From NCBI RefSeq assembly GCF_022398475.1, contig NZ_JAKEVM010000036.1, positions 1-34,163 of the forward strand: a stretch of DNA of 34,163 bases, written 5' to 3'. Below, in pieces: positions 8,045 to 19,425 of the stretch. The notes beneath the pieces were generated by a model. The model was not told the DNA's origin. It did no database searches and worked only from the letters and a program-made list of their open reading frames with translations. The position numbers and the translations under genes were made by a program. This DNA is from Pseudoalteromonas shioyasakiensis. GTDB taxonomy: Bacteria > Pseudomonadota > Gammaproteobacteria > Enterobacterales > Alteromonadaceae. Numbering within the stretch: position 1 is the first letter of the stretch; each line of letters begins with the position of its first letter.

Positions 8045-8068
8045 GGCGCTAGGAGTCAATCTAGCGCC
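8045..8068 (-). terminator. Intercistronic stem-loop between frmA and fghA
   Basis: A perfect 8-base stem GGCGCTAG / CTAGCGCC with an 8-base loop. The minus-strand RNA continues with UUUGUUUC, so it may act as a partial terminator or an RNA-end stabiliser that sets frmA expression above fghA. Confidence 0.45.
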
Positions 8069-8079
8069 AAATTAAAAGA

Positions 8080-9210
<1,131 letters not shown>

Positions 9211-9311
9211 TTATAGTTGTTGGAAGTAAGTATTAAACTTAGTCTATTTTATTTGTTTCTCAATGAATGATAATCTTCGTTTTATTAAAACACTTTTACA
9301 GTATGGTAATA

Positions 9312-10193
9312 ATGAATCGTTGGCACGGAATTGATGAGTTTTTAGCGGTAGCAGAAACAGGCAGTTTTACAAAAGCAAGTAAACTACTGGGTATGTCAGT
9401 GGCCCATGTAAGCCGGTATGTGAGTCAATTAGAAGAGCGATTAAACACACAATTGTTAACCCGAACAACCCGTAAAGTGGTGCTAACGCAAGAAGGGCAG
9501 GTGTTTGCGCATCAAACTAAACAATTACAGCATGCCATGGATGATGCCACGGCACTGCTTGCAGAGCAGCAACTGACACCAAAAGGTAGTATAAAACTAA
9601 CAGCTCCTGTGATGTATGGTGAAAGTTTCATCATGCCTGCGGTACATTCGTTTATGCAAAAGCACCCAGATATTGAAGTGATCAGCCATTTAAGCAATGA
9701 GCAAGTCAATCTACTAGAAGATGGGTATGATCTCGCTATTCGCCTTGGTCATTTAAAAGATTCATCTTTAAAAGCACGGCGCATTAGTCAGCGCAGGCTT
9801 GTTATTTGTTGTAGCTCTGAATATATCAATAAATTCGGCCAACCACACAGTGTGAGTGAATTACATCAGCACAATTGCCTGATTGGTAATAACAGTTACT
9901 GGCGGGTAAAAGAGCAGGGTCAAGATAAGCACATCAAAGTGGCAGGGCGTTTGGCCTGTAACAGTGGTTGGGCATTGGTTGACGCTGCAATAAAAGGGTT
10001 AGGCATCGTGCAACTACCAGATTACTATGTCAATGACCACCTAGCCAATGGCAGGTTGAGTGCTGTACTTTCGAATGTTGCACCGGCACCTGAAGGTGTA
10101 TGGGGGGTGTATCCACCAAGGCAGTTTATCGCAACCAATGTAAAAGCATTACTTGACCATCTGGTTGCTACTGTTCAAGTATCAGATTTATAA
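9312..10193 (+). CDS. LysR-family regulator, probable regulator of frmA-fghA
   Basis: 293 residues from the ATG at 9312 (in-frame upstream candidates at 9303 and 9267 are possible; none has a strong Shine-Dalgarno, and this one gives the usual LysR N-terminus). Residues ~4-62 form the winged helix-turn-helix (GIDEFLAVAETGSFTKASKLLG, then SRYVSQLEERLNTQLLTRTTRKVVLTQEG). Residues ~90-290 form the periplasmic-binding-protein-like effector domain. The protein is divergent from frmA with only 110 bases between the starts, the typical LysR arrangement, so it probably activates frmA-fghA, perhaps in response to formaldehyde or a glutathione adduct; the ligand is inference. I could not identify a convincing T-N11-A operator. 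Confidence 0.9.
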   Translation: MNRWHGIDEFLAVAETGSFTKASKLLGMSVAHVSRYVSQLEERLNTQLLTRTTRKVVLTQEGQVFAHQTKQLQHAMDDATALLAEQQLTPKGSIKLTAPVMYGESFIMPAVHSFMQKHPDIEVISHLSNEQVNLLEDGYDLAIRLGHLKDSSLKARRISQRRLVICCSSEYINKFGQPHSVSELHQHNCLIGNNSYWRVKEQGQDKHIKVAGRLACNSGWALVDAAIKGLGIVQLPDYYVNDHLANGRLSAVLSNVAPAPEGVWGVYPPRQFIATNVKALLDHLVATVQVSDL

Positions 10194-10235
10194 TTATTTT
10201 TTACAATTTCGCGCATCCCATGCTAGCTAAATCTA

Positions 10236-10244
10236 TGCTAATAT
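10236..10244 (+). promoter_or_regulatory. Possible extended -10 promoter of lolCDE
   Basis: TGCTAATAT (TGn plus a -10 with 4 of 6 matches) lies 39 bases before the lolC start and after the lysR stop. There is no matching -35 hexamer, so this is a weak call. Confidence 0.3.
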
Positions 10245-10282
10245 GAGCGCATATTTAGCCCTTGGAATACCCATAATTTATT

Positions 10283-11500
10283 ATGTTTCAACCTGTTAGC
10301 CTTTTTATAGGGCTGAGATATAGTCGCTCCTCAAAGGGCAATGCCTTTATCTCATTTATTTCATTTTTCTCTATCGCGGGCATTGCTATTGGTTTAATGG
10401 CCTTGTTTACAGTCAGTTCAGTAATGAATGGTTTTGAGAATAACCTTAAAACCAACATGCTTGGTTTAATTCCTCATATTGAAGTATCAGCCGAAGATAA
10501 CTCGAAAGAAACCATGCTGCAGTTAAAGCAGCAACTAGCAAATTCTCAAGATGTTAAACAAGTTAACCTATACCGCCATGGCGAAGCCATTTTACAAACT
10601 AACCAAGATTTGCATGGCGTATTGTTACAAGGCCTTTATGATGAAGGAAGCTCCATCTATAACGTAAAAGATAAAATTGTTGCCGGCAATTGGTCACAAG
10701 TAATGGACAGCAACTACCATATTGCGATTAGCCGCTACTTGAGTCGAAAATTGGGTATTTCTCTTGGGGATAAAGTACGGGTTATCATGCCTAATGCCAG
10801 TTCGTATACCCCCCTTGGTCGAGTACCGAGTCAGCGCTTGTTTACCGTTGCTGCACTTTATGAAACACAGTCAGAAATTGATATGTCATTAGCATTTACC
10901 AGTGGCTATTCGTTAGGCAGAGTTTTAAAACTAGCAAAATCAGCAGCCCCTAATTTGAGTGTATCGCTGTATGAACCATTTGCTGTTGAGCAAGTATTGC
11001 AATCGCAGTTAGCTATTTTAAACGATTACACAGTGACTGACTGGCGAGCTAGCCAAGGCACACTATTTGCCGCTGTGGCAATGGAAAAGCGCATTATGTC
11101 GATGTTACTTGGCTTAATCGTGCTCGTTGCAGTGTTTAATATCATTTCAGCATTAACCATGATGGTCAGTGAGAAGCAAAGTGAAGTCGCTATTTTACAA
11201 ACACTGGGTTTAACTCCGTTACAAGTGCAGCACGTGTTTATGATCCAAGGCTTATATAACGGCCTTATCGGTACCAGTATTGGTGCGTTACTTGGTGTGC
11301 TATTAAGTAGCAACATTAATGAATTGTTGAATATGTTAGGCATCAATTTACTAGCGGGCGTGAGTTTACCCGTTAAATTTGATGTTATAAGTTTGAGTTT
11401 TATTGCCGCAGGGAGTATTGCGATGAGCTTTTTAGCTACCTTGTATCCTGCCAGAAAAGCTGCAAAAGTGAATCCAGCAGAGGTATTACGTTATGAGTGA
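10283..11500 (+). CDS. lolC: Lipoprotein-releasing ABC transporter membrane subunit LolC
   Basis: 405 residues. LolCDE extracts lipoproteins from the inner membrane and passes them to LolA in the periplasm. Seen: an N-terminal membrane helix (residues ~25-50), a large periplasmic domain, three C-terminal FtsX-type helices (SMLLGLIVLVAVFNIISALTM..., LIGTSIGALLGVLL, ISLSFIAAGSIAMSFLATLYPA) and the cytosolic coupling segment KQSEVAILQTLGLTPLQV. The segment TPLGRVPSQRLFTV matches the LolA-recruiting hook of LolC, which LolE lacks, so this copy is LolC. It overlaps lolD by 8 bases. Confidence 0.95.
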   Translation: MFQPVSLFIGLRYSRSSKGNAFISFISFFSIAGIAIGLMALFTVSSVMNGFENNLKTNMLGLIPHIEVSAEDNSKETMLQLKQQLANSQDVKQVNLYRHGEAILQTNQDLHGVLLQGLYDEGSSIYNVKDKIVAGNWSQVMDSNYHIAISRYLSRKLGISLGDKVRVIMPNASSYTPLGRVPSQRLFTVAALYETQSEIDMSLAFTSGYSLGRVLKLAKSAAPNLSVSLYEPFAVEQVLQSQLAILNDYTVTDWRASQGTLFAAVAMEKRIMSMLLGLIVLVAVFNIISALTMMVSEKQSEVAILQTLGLTPLQVQHVFMIQGLYNGLIGTSIGALLGVLLSSNINELLNMLGINLLAGVSLPVKFDVISLSFIAAGSIAMSFLATLYPARKAAKVNPAEVLRYE

Positions 11501-12191
11501 TTTAGTTATCAATTGTCAGCAGTTAAATAAAGTCTATCAAGATGGCGATAACGAGGTTGCGGTATTAAAAGGGGTTGATTTAGCACTTAATCAAGGCGAA
11601 ATGTTAGCTGTTGTAGGGAGCTCTGGCTCAGGAAAAAGTACCTTATTGCATATATTAGGTACCTTAGATAACGAAAGCTCAGGCAAGGTTGAAATTAAAG
11701 GTCAGCAGGTTTCTAAATTAAACCGTAAACAACAAGCCAGTTTCCGAAATGAAAATTTGGGCTTTATTTATCAATTCCATCATCTATTAATGGAATTTAC
11801 TGCCATCGAAAATGTTGCAATGCCATTATTAATTAAAGGCTTAAGCGCAAAAGCGGCAACCGAAAAAGCCCGTAACATGCTAGATAAAGTAGGGTTATCT
11901 CATCGTAGCGAACATAAACCTTCGGCGTTATCAGGTGGTGAGAGGCAGCGGGTTGCAATAGCACGTGCATTAGTAACCGAGCCTGCTTTGGTGCTTGCCG
12001 ATGAACCAACCGGTAACCTAGATAAACAAAACGCAATTAAGATTTACGATTTAATTAAAGAATTAAATACTAGCTTAAAAACCAGTTTTGTTGTGGTAAC
12101 CCATGATTTAGAACTTGCAGATAAACTAGGCAAAATTGCCTATTTAGATGATGGTAAGCTCGCAATTAAAGAGTCTCAGCATGTTGCTTAG
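11493..12191 (+). CDS. lolD: Lipoprotein-releasing ABC transporter ATPase LolD
   Basis: 232 residues. It carries a complete ABC ATPase set: Walker [11 protein letters not shown]-loop in [18 protein letters not shown], signature [15 protein letters not shown], Walker [14 protein letters not shown] and H-loop [24 protein letters not shown] is the LolD motif that separates it from MacB and FtsE. It powers the LolC-LolE heterodimer from the cytoplasmic side. Its start lies within the end of lolC (8-base overlap), and its end overlaps lolE by 11 bases, so the three subunits are made by coupled translation. Confidence 0.96.
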   Translation: MSDLVINCQQLNKVYQDGDNEVAVLKGVDLALNQGEMLAVVGSSGSGKSTLLHILGTLDNESSGKVEIKGQQVSKLNRKQQASFRNENLGFIYQFHHLLMEFTAIENVAMPLLIKGLSAKAATEKARNMLDKVGLSHRSEHKPSALSGGERQRVAIARALVTEPALVLADEPTGNLDKQNAIKIYDLIKELNTSLKTSFVVVTHDLELADKLGKIAYLDDGKLAIKESQHVA

Positions 12192-13425
12192 TGCCTTTAT
12201 TTCAAAACGCTTTCGTGCCCATAGTGGCCAAAAAGACGGACAAAACGGTTTTGTTAGTTTTATCGCTAAAGCATCGACAATCGGCATTCTTTTAGGTGTC
12301 GCTGTGCTAATTGTTGCTTTATCAGTTATTAATGGTTTTGAGCAGCAGCTAGTACATCGGCTTTTATCGGTCGTACCTCAGGTTGAATATGTTGCGCCTA
12401 ACAAACCAATCAATAATTGGCAGTCAAAAGTTGCTCTACTGCGCTCTCAAGCCGGTGTAACAGGTGCTGCGCCGTTTATTAGTGTCAACGGCATGGCGCA
12501 ATATAAAAGTGAGTTAAAAGCAGTTGAAGTGCGTGGTGTAAGCCCTGAATTTGAAAACCAAGTGTCGGCGTTAAATCAATTTACAGAAGGGCGCTTAGTT
12601 AGCCAGCTACAACAAGAAGATGTGCTTTTAGGCCAACAAATCGTTAACCGATTGGGCCTTAAAATTGGCGACCCAGTTACCTTATTAATCCCACAGATAA
12701 ACCAGCAAAGTAATACTTTATTGGCGCCAAAGCGTGTTAGCTTGAATCTTGCGGGTATTATAAAAATGGGCGGCCCAATTGATGAAACAGCGGCTTTTAT
12801 TCGCCTTGATAAAGCTCAAAGTGTGTTGAGTTTTGAGCAAAACCAAGTAACCGGTTTACGATTACAAGTAGCTGATGTGTTCGCGGCCCATCAAACGGCG
12901 ATGCGTGTGGGGCAAGTTATTCCTGATTATGTCTATGTCTCAAGTTGGTTTAGAACCCAGGGTAGCTTATATCAAGATATTCAAATGGTTCGCACGATTG
13001 TGTATATCGTGGTGTTTTTAATAATTGCGGTAGCGAGTTTTAATATTGTTTCGTCTTTAGTGATGGAAGTACGTGAAAAACAGGCAAATATCGCAATTTT
13101 AAAAACCATGGGCGCACAAGATAGCACCATTTTAGCAACCTTCGTAATGCAAGGTTTTACACAAGCTTTAATTGGTGTGATCTTAGGCACAGTTATCGGT
13201 GTAATGCTTGCGTTAAACATCAGTGAACTGTTCACTTGGGCAAGTAACTTATTTGGCGATAACCCATTACAAGGGGTTTATTTTATTGAGTTTTTACCCA
13301 GTAAACTAGTTTGGCAAGATATTGTTATCACGGTAATTGTTACTTTTGTTCTCGCTATTTTGGCTACCTTATATCCTGCGTGGCAAGCAACCCGAGTTGA
13401 CCCTGCAAAAGTTCTTGGTAATTAA
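12181..13425 (+). CDS. lolE: Lipoprotein-releasing ABC transporter membrane subunit LolE
   Basis: 414 residues from the ATG at 12181, which gives the standard LolE N-terminus ([17 protein letters not shown]); an in-frame start at 12148 would run 44 bases into lolD with no support. FtsX/MacB-type topology is seen: helix 1 at ~35-58 (ASTIGILLGVAVLIVALSVINGF), a periplasmic domain, then three C-terminal helices and the coupling segment REKQANIAILKTMGAQDS. At the place of the LolC hook there is no PxGRxPSQR motif, as expected for LolE. The C-terminal LATLYPAWQATRVDPAKVL is typical. The length equals that of the Escherichia coli protein. Confidence 0.95.
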   Translation: MLLSAFISKRFRAHSGQKDGQNGFVSFIAKASTIGILLGVAVLIVALSVINGFEQQLVHRLLSVVPQVEYVAPNKPINNWQSKVALLRSQAGVTGAAPFISVNGMAQYKSELKAVEVRGVSPEFENQVSALNQFTEGRLVSQLQQEDVLLGQQIVNRLGLKIGDPVTLLIPQINQQSNTLLAPKRVSLNLAGIIKMGGPIDETAAFIRLDKAQSVLSFEQNQVTGLRLQVADVFAAHQTAMRVGQVIPDYVYVSSWFRTQGSLYQDIQMVRTIVYIVVFLIIAVASFNIVSSLVMEVREKQANIAILKTMGAQDSTILATFVMQGFTQALIGVILGTVIGVMLALNISELFTWASNLFGDNPLQGVYFIEFLPSKLVWQDIVITVIVTFVLAILATLYPAWQATRVDPAKVLGN

Positions 13426-13434
13426 GGAGTGTTT

Positions 13435-13965
13435 ATGGATAAGCAACGCATTATCGATTTTTGGTTTAATGAATTAGGACCAGAAGTTTGGTATCAGCAA
13501 TCAGACGAAGTTGATGCCTTAATTACACGTGAGTTTTCAGAATGCCTTTTGCAGGTTATCGCTGGCGAACATGCAGATTGGCGAGTTGATGCTCAAGGCT
13601 CTTTAGCTGAAATTATCGTGTTAGATCAGTTTTCACGCAATATTTACCGTAATACAGCAAAGGCGTTCAGCCAAGACCCACAAGCATTAAGTCTAGCGCA
13701 AAGAGCCATTGAATTAGGTTTTGATAAAAAGTTACCTAGCTCTCAAACTGCGTTTATTTATATGCCGTATATGCACAGTGAATCGAAAGTCATTCATCAG
13801 CAAGCTGAGCAATTGTTTAAAGGCATGAGTAATTATGAATTTGAACTAAAGCACAAAGTGATTATTGATAGGTTTGGTCGCTACCCACATCGCAATAAAA
13901 TTTTAGGTCGTGAATCAACAGCTGAAGAGCTGCAATTTTTAACAGAGCCTAACTCTTCTTTCTGA
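13435..13965 (+). CDS. DUF924 family protein
   Basis: 176 residues from the ATG at 13435, with AAGGAG 6 bases upstream; a GTG two codons earlier would be too close to that site. It shows the DUF924 pattern: IIDFWFNELGPEVWYQQSDEVD at the N-terminus, LAEIIVLDQFSRNIYRNTAKAF in the middle, then FIYMPYMHSES and FGRYPHRNKILGR near the C-terminus. The family is a soluble all-helical, TPR-like protein of unknown biochemical role, widespread in proteobacteria. It starts 9 bases after lolE and is probably the last gene read with lolCDE, though a link with lipoprotein export is not established. Confidence 0.88.
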   Translation: MDKQRIIDFWFNELGPEVWYQQSDEVDALITREFSECLLQVIAGEHADWRVDAQGSLAEIIVLDQFSRNIYRNTAKAFSQDPQALSLAQRAIELGFDKKLPSSQTAFIYMPYMHSESKVIHQQAEQLFKGMSNYEFELKHKVIIDRFGRYPHRNKILGRESTAEELQFLTEPNSSF

Positions 13966-14078
13966 GTTGATTGAATAGTACGCAAGTAAATTTAAATGCT
14001 CTTTGATTGCCCGTAAACACTTGCACAGCGCCATTTTAAACCTTAAAGTGTCAGAAATGTTGTAAAAGAGTAACTACC

Positions 14079-14525
14079 ATGGAACAAAAACAAGCAAGAC
14101 CATTAACACCAGAAGAACAAGCCGAAGCGCAAAAACAAAGTGTTATTTGGCAAAGAGAATGTTTCCAAAATGCACAAAAGCATTTAGCTGAAAAAGGCGT
14201 TATTCCGCAAACTGTTGTAGAAAAAGAAAGCCGTTTTATCGCCCCATTAGTAGCGATTTGGAAATTTAAAGCACAAAACGGTAAGAGCTATTGGGTGATC
14301 ACCGGTCGTTTACCTACCGATCACGCTGAAGCAAGTGCAGCAAATAATGCACGTGAAGTATTACGTTATTTCTCAATGCAGTGGCAAATGAAGGCTGATC
14401 AGCTAATGCAATCAGGTGCGGTAGATAAAACCAAAGTTGATTTTGCTAACCTGTTAATCAACCGTGCTCATGGTTTATATGAGCTATTTGAAAAAGAAGA
14501 AATGTGGCAAAACGAGCCTGCATAA
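14079..14525 (+). CDS. Conserved hypothetical protein (resembles DUF4826)
   Basis: 148 residues, soluble, charged and without signal peptide. It begins with a polar helix rich in Gln and Glu (LTPEEQAEAQKQSVIWQREC), then a core with FIAPLVAIWKFKAQNGKSYWVITGRLPTDH and a helical end (AREVLRYFSMQWQMKADQL...INRAHGLYELFEKEEMW). From memory this matches a small gammaproteobacterial family, probably DUF4826; no function is known. A search against Pfam would settle the family. It stands alone between the lolCDE-DUF924 unit and a terminator that also faces the convergent GNAT-like gene. Confidence 0.75.
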   Translation: MEQKQARPLTPEEQAEAQKQSVIWQRECFQNAQKHLAEKGVIPQTVVEKESRFIAPLVAIWKFKAQNGKSYWVITGRLPTDHAEASAANNAREVLRYFSMQWQMKADQLMQSGAVDKTKVDFANLLINRAHGLYELFEKEEMWQNEPA

Positions 14526-14536
14526 CTTCTAATAAG

Positions 14537-14565
14537 AAAGCTGAATAATGTTATTCAGCTTTTTT
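14537..14565 (+). terminator. Rho-independent terminator
   Basis: AAAGCTGAATAA and TTATTCAGCTTT form a near-perfect stem with a very small loop, followed by TTTATTT. It lies 12 bases after the preceding stop and in front of the convergent gene's end; the reverse reading has a weaker T tract. Confidence 0.85.
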
Positions 14566-14579
14566 ATTTAACATATACC

Positions 14580-15038
14580 TTAATGCACCAAAGTGAATGG
14601 CCGCGTATCAAATTGCTTAATAGGGCAGAGCATTCGCTGCCTTGGAATACCAGCCTCCATAAATACTAAGCCATCAGCCGAAAAACCATTTCGTTTAAAT
14701 CTATCTACTTCGTTCAATATGCAATTAATGCTGACGCAATCACAGCCTTGCTTTTCAGCCATGCCTACTAAGTAATTCAATAATGATTTGTAAACCGAAC
14801 GGTTACGATGTTCAGGTAAAACTGCAATACGCCCAATGAGGCCATCATTACATAAACGCCCAGTGGCAACTGGGCATTTACACTCGTCGGTCACGAGTAC
14901 GTGATGTGCTGTTTTATCTAAATGATCAAACTCAATGTCTTTAGGAATATGTAGTTCGCATACAAATACTCGCTCTCTGATCTGTTGTAAGAGTTCCTTG
15001 TCGATACTCCATTCAACTTCATCTATTTGATAGCTCAT
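14580..15038 (-). CDS. GNAT-like N-acetyltransferase with a degenerate acetyl-CoA loop
   Basis: 152 residues from the ATG at 15038; AGGAG lies 9 bases upstream, whereas a GTG at 15044 would be only 3 bases from it. The fold follows the YjcF/ElaA-like GNAT pattern: IRERVFVCELHIPKDIEFDHLDKTAHHVL, VATGRLCNDGLIGRIAVLPEHR, an NGFSADGLVFMEAGIPRQRM ending. The usual acetyl-CoA pyrophosphate loop RxxGxG/A is replaced by RNRSVYKSL, and the conserved Gln/Asn-Ala region reads SINCILNEVDRF, so catalysis may be altered or lost. The gene begins 12 bases after roxA and is almost certainly co-transcribed with it. Substrate unknown. Confidence 0.75.
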   Translation of the reverse strand: MSYQIDEVEWSIDKELLQQIRERVFVCELHIPKDIEFDHLDKTAHHVLVTDECKCPVATGRLCNDGLIGRIAVLPEHRNRSVYKSLLNYLVGMAEKQGCDCVSINCILNEVDRFKRNGFSADGLVFMEAGIPRQRMLCPIKQFDTRPFTLVH

Positions 15039-15050
15039 AAACACACGCTC

Positions 15051-16196
15051 CTAACAAAACCAAATACCCTCATTTAAAAGTGTAGTAAAGGTTTTCAAGA
15101 AAATGTGATTATTTTTTGAACTATTTATATCGGCAGCGGTCAGCCAGGTTTGATCTGTGAGCTTTGTTATTAATTCAAGGTCAGTTAAATCATGCATATA
15201 ATTAACACCATTAATACTTAAAAGTATTTTATCGTCAATTACTTGATAAATGGCACGGGTACCACCTAAACGCTCAAAAACAACGTCCTCATCATTAAGT
15301 AAGTCATTTACGTCATCTAGTGTATATGGCTCCTCTAAAGGCGCTAAATCCATGTCATGTTTTGGCTGACTCATACTGTTACCAAGCCAAGTCTTGAATA
15401 CTGCGTCATCATTAATCGCAGCAATCATAAGTTGCTTCACTTTTTCTGCTTCAGTTTGGTTAAGTTCACCTTTAGATGAACGCAACTTAAGCTCTGCATC
15501 ACCATATCGTTGATTACCAAGCTCAGTATCGATGAGGTGATCGGCAAATTGTGATAATAAATCGCGTTGATTTGGCGCTCTAAAACCTACAGAGTAATTA
15601 AGTGCATTTTCAACTGCGTAACCTTCATGTGGGCAACCTGGTGGAATATAGAGAATATCTCCCGGCTCTAACACACAGTCGATCACGGCAGGAAATTGTT
15701 CAACTTGTAACAGGCTCTTATTTTGTGCAAATTGCTTTAAGTTCGCATCAGGTAAACCAACTCGCCAGTGGCGCTTTCCTTCACCTTGAATAATAAACAC
15801 GTCGTATTGATCTAAATGCGGACCCACGCCACCACCCGGGGTAGAGTAGCTGATCATTAAATCATCGATACGCCAGTTTGGAATAAAGCGAAATGGCTCC
15901 AGTAGTTGCGCTGCATCGCTATGCCAATGGTCAACTGCTTGCACCAGTAATGTTGAGTGCTTTTCAGTTAGCAAGCTAAAGTCTTCAAAAGGACCATGGT
16001 ATGCTTGCCAATCATCTGAGTGATTGGTCACAATACGTGATTCAATGCTTTCTTCCATGGCAAGACCGGCCAATTCTTCGGGCTCAATCGGATCTGCAAA
16101 ATCCTTGAAGCCTTGCTTTATAAGTAATGGTTTTTTCTGCCAATACTCAGCTAAAAATTGCTCTTGGGTTAATGAATTGATGGTTAATTGATACAT
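15051..16196 (-). CDS. roxA: Ribosomal protein uL16 arginine hydroxylase RoxA (cupin/JmjC-type)
   Basis: 381 residues, a 2-oxoglutarate/Fe(II) oxygenase of the JmjC-like cupin class, close in size to Escherichia coli YcfD/RoxA (373), which hydroxylates Arg81 of ribosomal protein uL16. The iron triad is visible: His127 and Asp129 in GPHLDQYDVF and His190 in IPPGCPHEGYAVE. YSTPGGGVGPHLDQYDVFI and LNYSVGFRAP are family blocks; the C-terminal winged-helix-like domain follows at ~270-381. The start is the ATG at 16196, with AGG 8 bases upstream. It lies 25 bases beyond the purB terminator and 12 bases before the GNAT-like gene. Enzymatic identity rests on homology. Confidence 0.9.
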   Translation of the reverse strand: MYQLTINSLTQEQFLAEYWQKKPLLIKQGFKDFADPIEPEELAGLAMEESIESRIVTNHSDDWQAYHGPFEDFSLLTEKHSTLLVQAVDHWHSDAAQLLEPFRFIPNWRIDDLMISYSTPGGGVGPHLDQYDVFIIQGEGKRHWRVGLPDANLKQFAQNKSLLQVEQFPAVIDCVLEPGDILYIPPGCPHEGYAVENALNYSVGFRAPNQRDLLSQFADHLIDTELGNQRYGDAELKLRSSKGELNQTEAEKVKQLMIAAINDDAVFKTWLGNSMSQPKHDMDLAPLEEPYTLDDVNDLLNDEDVVFERLGGTRAIYQVIDDKILLSINGVNYMHDLTDLELITKLTDQTWLTAADINSSKNNHIFLKTFTTLLNEGIWFC

Positions 16197-16221
16197 AACA
16201 TGACCTAAGCGAATTGATATA

Positions 16222-16253
16222 AAAAAAGCGAAAGGAAGGCCTTTCGCTTTTTT
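16222..16253 (-). terminator. Rho-independent terminator of the mnmA-hflD-purB unit
   Basis: Read on the minus strand, AAAGCGAAAGG pairs with CCTTTCGCTTT around a 4-base loop and is followed by T residues. It lies 17 bases past the purB stop and only 25 bases before the roxA start. Confidence 0.88.
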
Positions 16254-16269
16254 AAGTCTTAATTTGAAT

Positions 16270-17673
<1,404 letters not shown>

Positions 17674-18276
17674 TTAAATTGATTGTTTAGCAATGGCGAG
17701 GATTTTTCTTTTTGCAAAGAAAAAGTGACGGCGTTTCCCGCCCATTTGTCGCCATAACACGGCACTACGAATTCCGGCCAATAATAGGGCACGAATTTTG
17801 TTTTGCGTGAGCTGCTGTTTTAATAACTCTGGCTTGCCATACACTTGAATACGATGCCCAAGGGGGCTTAGCACCGATGAGTAAATATCAGCAAGCGCTG
17901 CTACTACAGTATCATCTGTGATAGCAAAGTGGTCGAGGCGGCGTTTAACATCATCAATGCGACGACCTAATTCATTTAAGCTGTTTTGTTTTGAACTTAA
18001 TGCACGTTCTAATTGCATTAAACCACCCACATATTTTACGATTTCGACGTCTTTGTCTGCGCCGGCAGAAAGCTGTGCAATCAAAATGCGATAGCCTTCA
18101 CGTAAATTATGTTTACCCTGATACACGTCTTCAGGGCTATTTGGTGATGTTTCGACAATACAGTTTAGTAATTTTTCTAATTCGTGATCACTGCCTTGGC
18201 CATATTGCGCAACTTTTTGTACTTGTTTAGCAACTTGACACATGGCAGCTAAAGCCATGACTTGGTGCTCTGTCAT
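17674..18276 (-). CDS. hflD: High-frequency lysogenization protein HflD homologue
   Basis: 200 residues, all-helical, of the HflD (DUF489) family: QVMALAAMCQVAKQVQKVAQYG at the N-terminus, NLREGYRILIAQL, GGLMQLERALSSKQNSLNELGRRI, and the basic C-terminus RALLLAGIRSAVLWRQMGGKRRHFFFAKRK. In Escherichia coli HflD is a peripheral inner-membrane protein that affects lambda CII; its normal cellular role is unclear. The start ATG shares one base with the mnmA stop (TAATG), so translation is coupled. The adjacency with mnmA and purB is conserved in gammaproteobacteria. Confidence 0.93.
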   Translation of the reverse strand: MTEHQVMALAAMCQVAKQVQKVAQYGQGSDHELEKLLNCIVETSPNSPEDVYQGKHNLREGYRILIAQLSAGADKDVEIVKYVGGLMQLERALSSKQNSLNELGRRIDDVKRRLDHFAITDDTVVAALADIYSSVLSPLGHRIQVYGKPELLKQQLTQNKIRALLLAGIRSAVLWRQMGGKRRHFFFAKRKILAIAKQSI

Positions 18277-19391
18277 TATTTGATCACCGAATCAATAATA
18301 CCACCACCTAAACATACTTCGTCAGCGTAGAATACGGCTGATTGGCCCGGTGTCACTGCTTTTTGTGGCTCATCAAATAGTACGCGTGCCATACCATCTT
18401 CACCAACAAGTAAAGTACAGCTGATATCTTCTTGGCGATAACGAGTTTTAACAGTACAGCGTGTGGTCCCTTTAGGACCTTCGCGGTCAACCCAGTGAAG
18501 CTGGTTTGCATTTAAACCATTGCTGTAAAGGCGAGGGTGGTCTTTACCTTGACCAACAACTAATACGTTACGATCAACGTCTTTATCAACTACATACCAA
18601 GGTTCACCCGAACCTTCTTTCATGCCGCCAATTAATAGACCTTTACGTTGACCAAGTGTGTGGTACATCAAGCCCTCGTGCTCACCCACTTCATTGCCAT
18701 CGGTATCTTCAATTTTACCTGGCTGTGCTGGTAAGAATTTTTGTAAGAAGTCTTTAAATTTACGCTCACCAATAAAGCAGATACCGGTACTGTCTTTTTT
18801 ATCGTGAGTGATTAAGTCTTGCTCTTCAGCGATGCGGCGGACTTCAGGCTTAGCAATATCGCCAACAGGGAAAAGTGTTTGCGCGATATGCTCATGGCTT
18901 AGAGTGTATAAGAAATAGCTTTGATCTTTGTTGTCATCAAGGCCACGACACATTACAAATTTATCACCGCGCTTTTCACGGCGAACATAGTGGCCAGTAG
19001 CGATGTAATCAGCACCAAGTGCTTGTGCTGCAAATTCTAAAAATGCTTTGAATTTGATTTCTTTATTACACATGATGTCTGGGTTTGGTGTACGACCTGC
19101 TTTGTACTCTGCTAGAAAGTATTCAAACACGTTGTCCCAGTATTCGGCTGCAAAATTTACAGTGTGAAGCTCAATACCTAGCTTATCGCACACAGCTTGT
19201 GCGTCTTGTAGGTCTTCAGCTGCAGCGCAATATTCATCATTATCGTCTTCTTCCCAGTTTTTCATGAACAGGCCTTCAACTTGATAGCCTTGTTGCTTTA
19301 ATAAATACGCTGATACAGAAGAATCAACACCGCCGGACATACCCACGATGACTTTAATGTGACTATTTTCGCTCATAATATTCGCTGTCAT
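18276..19391 (-). CDS. mnmA: tRNA-uridine 2-sulfurtransferase MnmA
   Basis: 371 residues. It places sulfur on C2 of wobble uridine 34 in tRNA Lys, Glu and Gln, receiving persulfide from TusE. Seen: the PP-loop [28 protein letters not shown], the catalytic Cys108 in MCNKEIKFK and Cys205 in [10 protein letters not shown] (97 residues apart, as in the Escherichia coli enzyme), and GLLIGG in the C-terminal barrel. The longest start is at 19391; homologues begin nearer the ATG at 19376 (MSENSHIKV), and neither has a good Shine-Dalgarno, so the true start is open. Upstream is a repeat element separating it from nudJ; downstream it is fused by TAATG to hflD. The supplying proteins TusBCD and TusE are encoded just upstream. 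Confidence 0.96.
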   Translation of the reverse strand: MTANIMSENSHIKVIVGMSGGVDSSVSAYLLKQQGYQVEGLFMKNWEEDDNDEYCAAAEDLQDAQAVCDKLGIELHTVNFAAEYWDNVFEYFLAEYKAGRTPNPDIMCNKEIKFKAFLEFAAQALGADYIATGHYVRREKRGDKFVMCRGLDDNKDQSYFLYTLSHEHIAQTLFPVGDIAKPEVRRIAEEQDLITHDKKDSTGICFIGERKFKDFLQKFLPAQPGKIEDTDGNEVGEHEGLMYHTLGQRKGLLIGGMKEGSGEPWYVVDKDVDRNVLVVGQGKDHPRLYSNGLNANQLHWVDREGPKGTTRCTVKTRYRQEDISCTLLVGEDGMARVLFDEPQKAVTPGQSAVFYADEVCLGGGIIDSVIK

Positions 19392-19425
19392 TTTTTAACT
19401 GCTATGGAAAGGCCGATATTATATA

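Noticed and set aside
10283-13425. lolCDE as a MacB-type macrolide exporter or a FtsEX system
   Set aside because: Separate membrane subunits flank the ATPase, the LolC hook motif is present, and LolD carries its own diagnostic motif.
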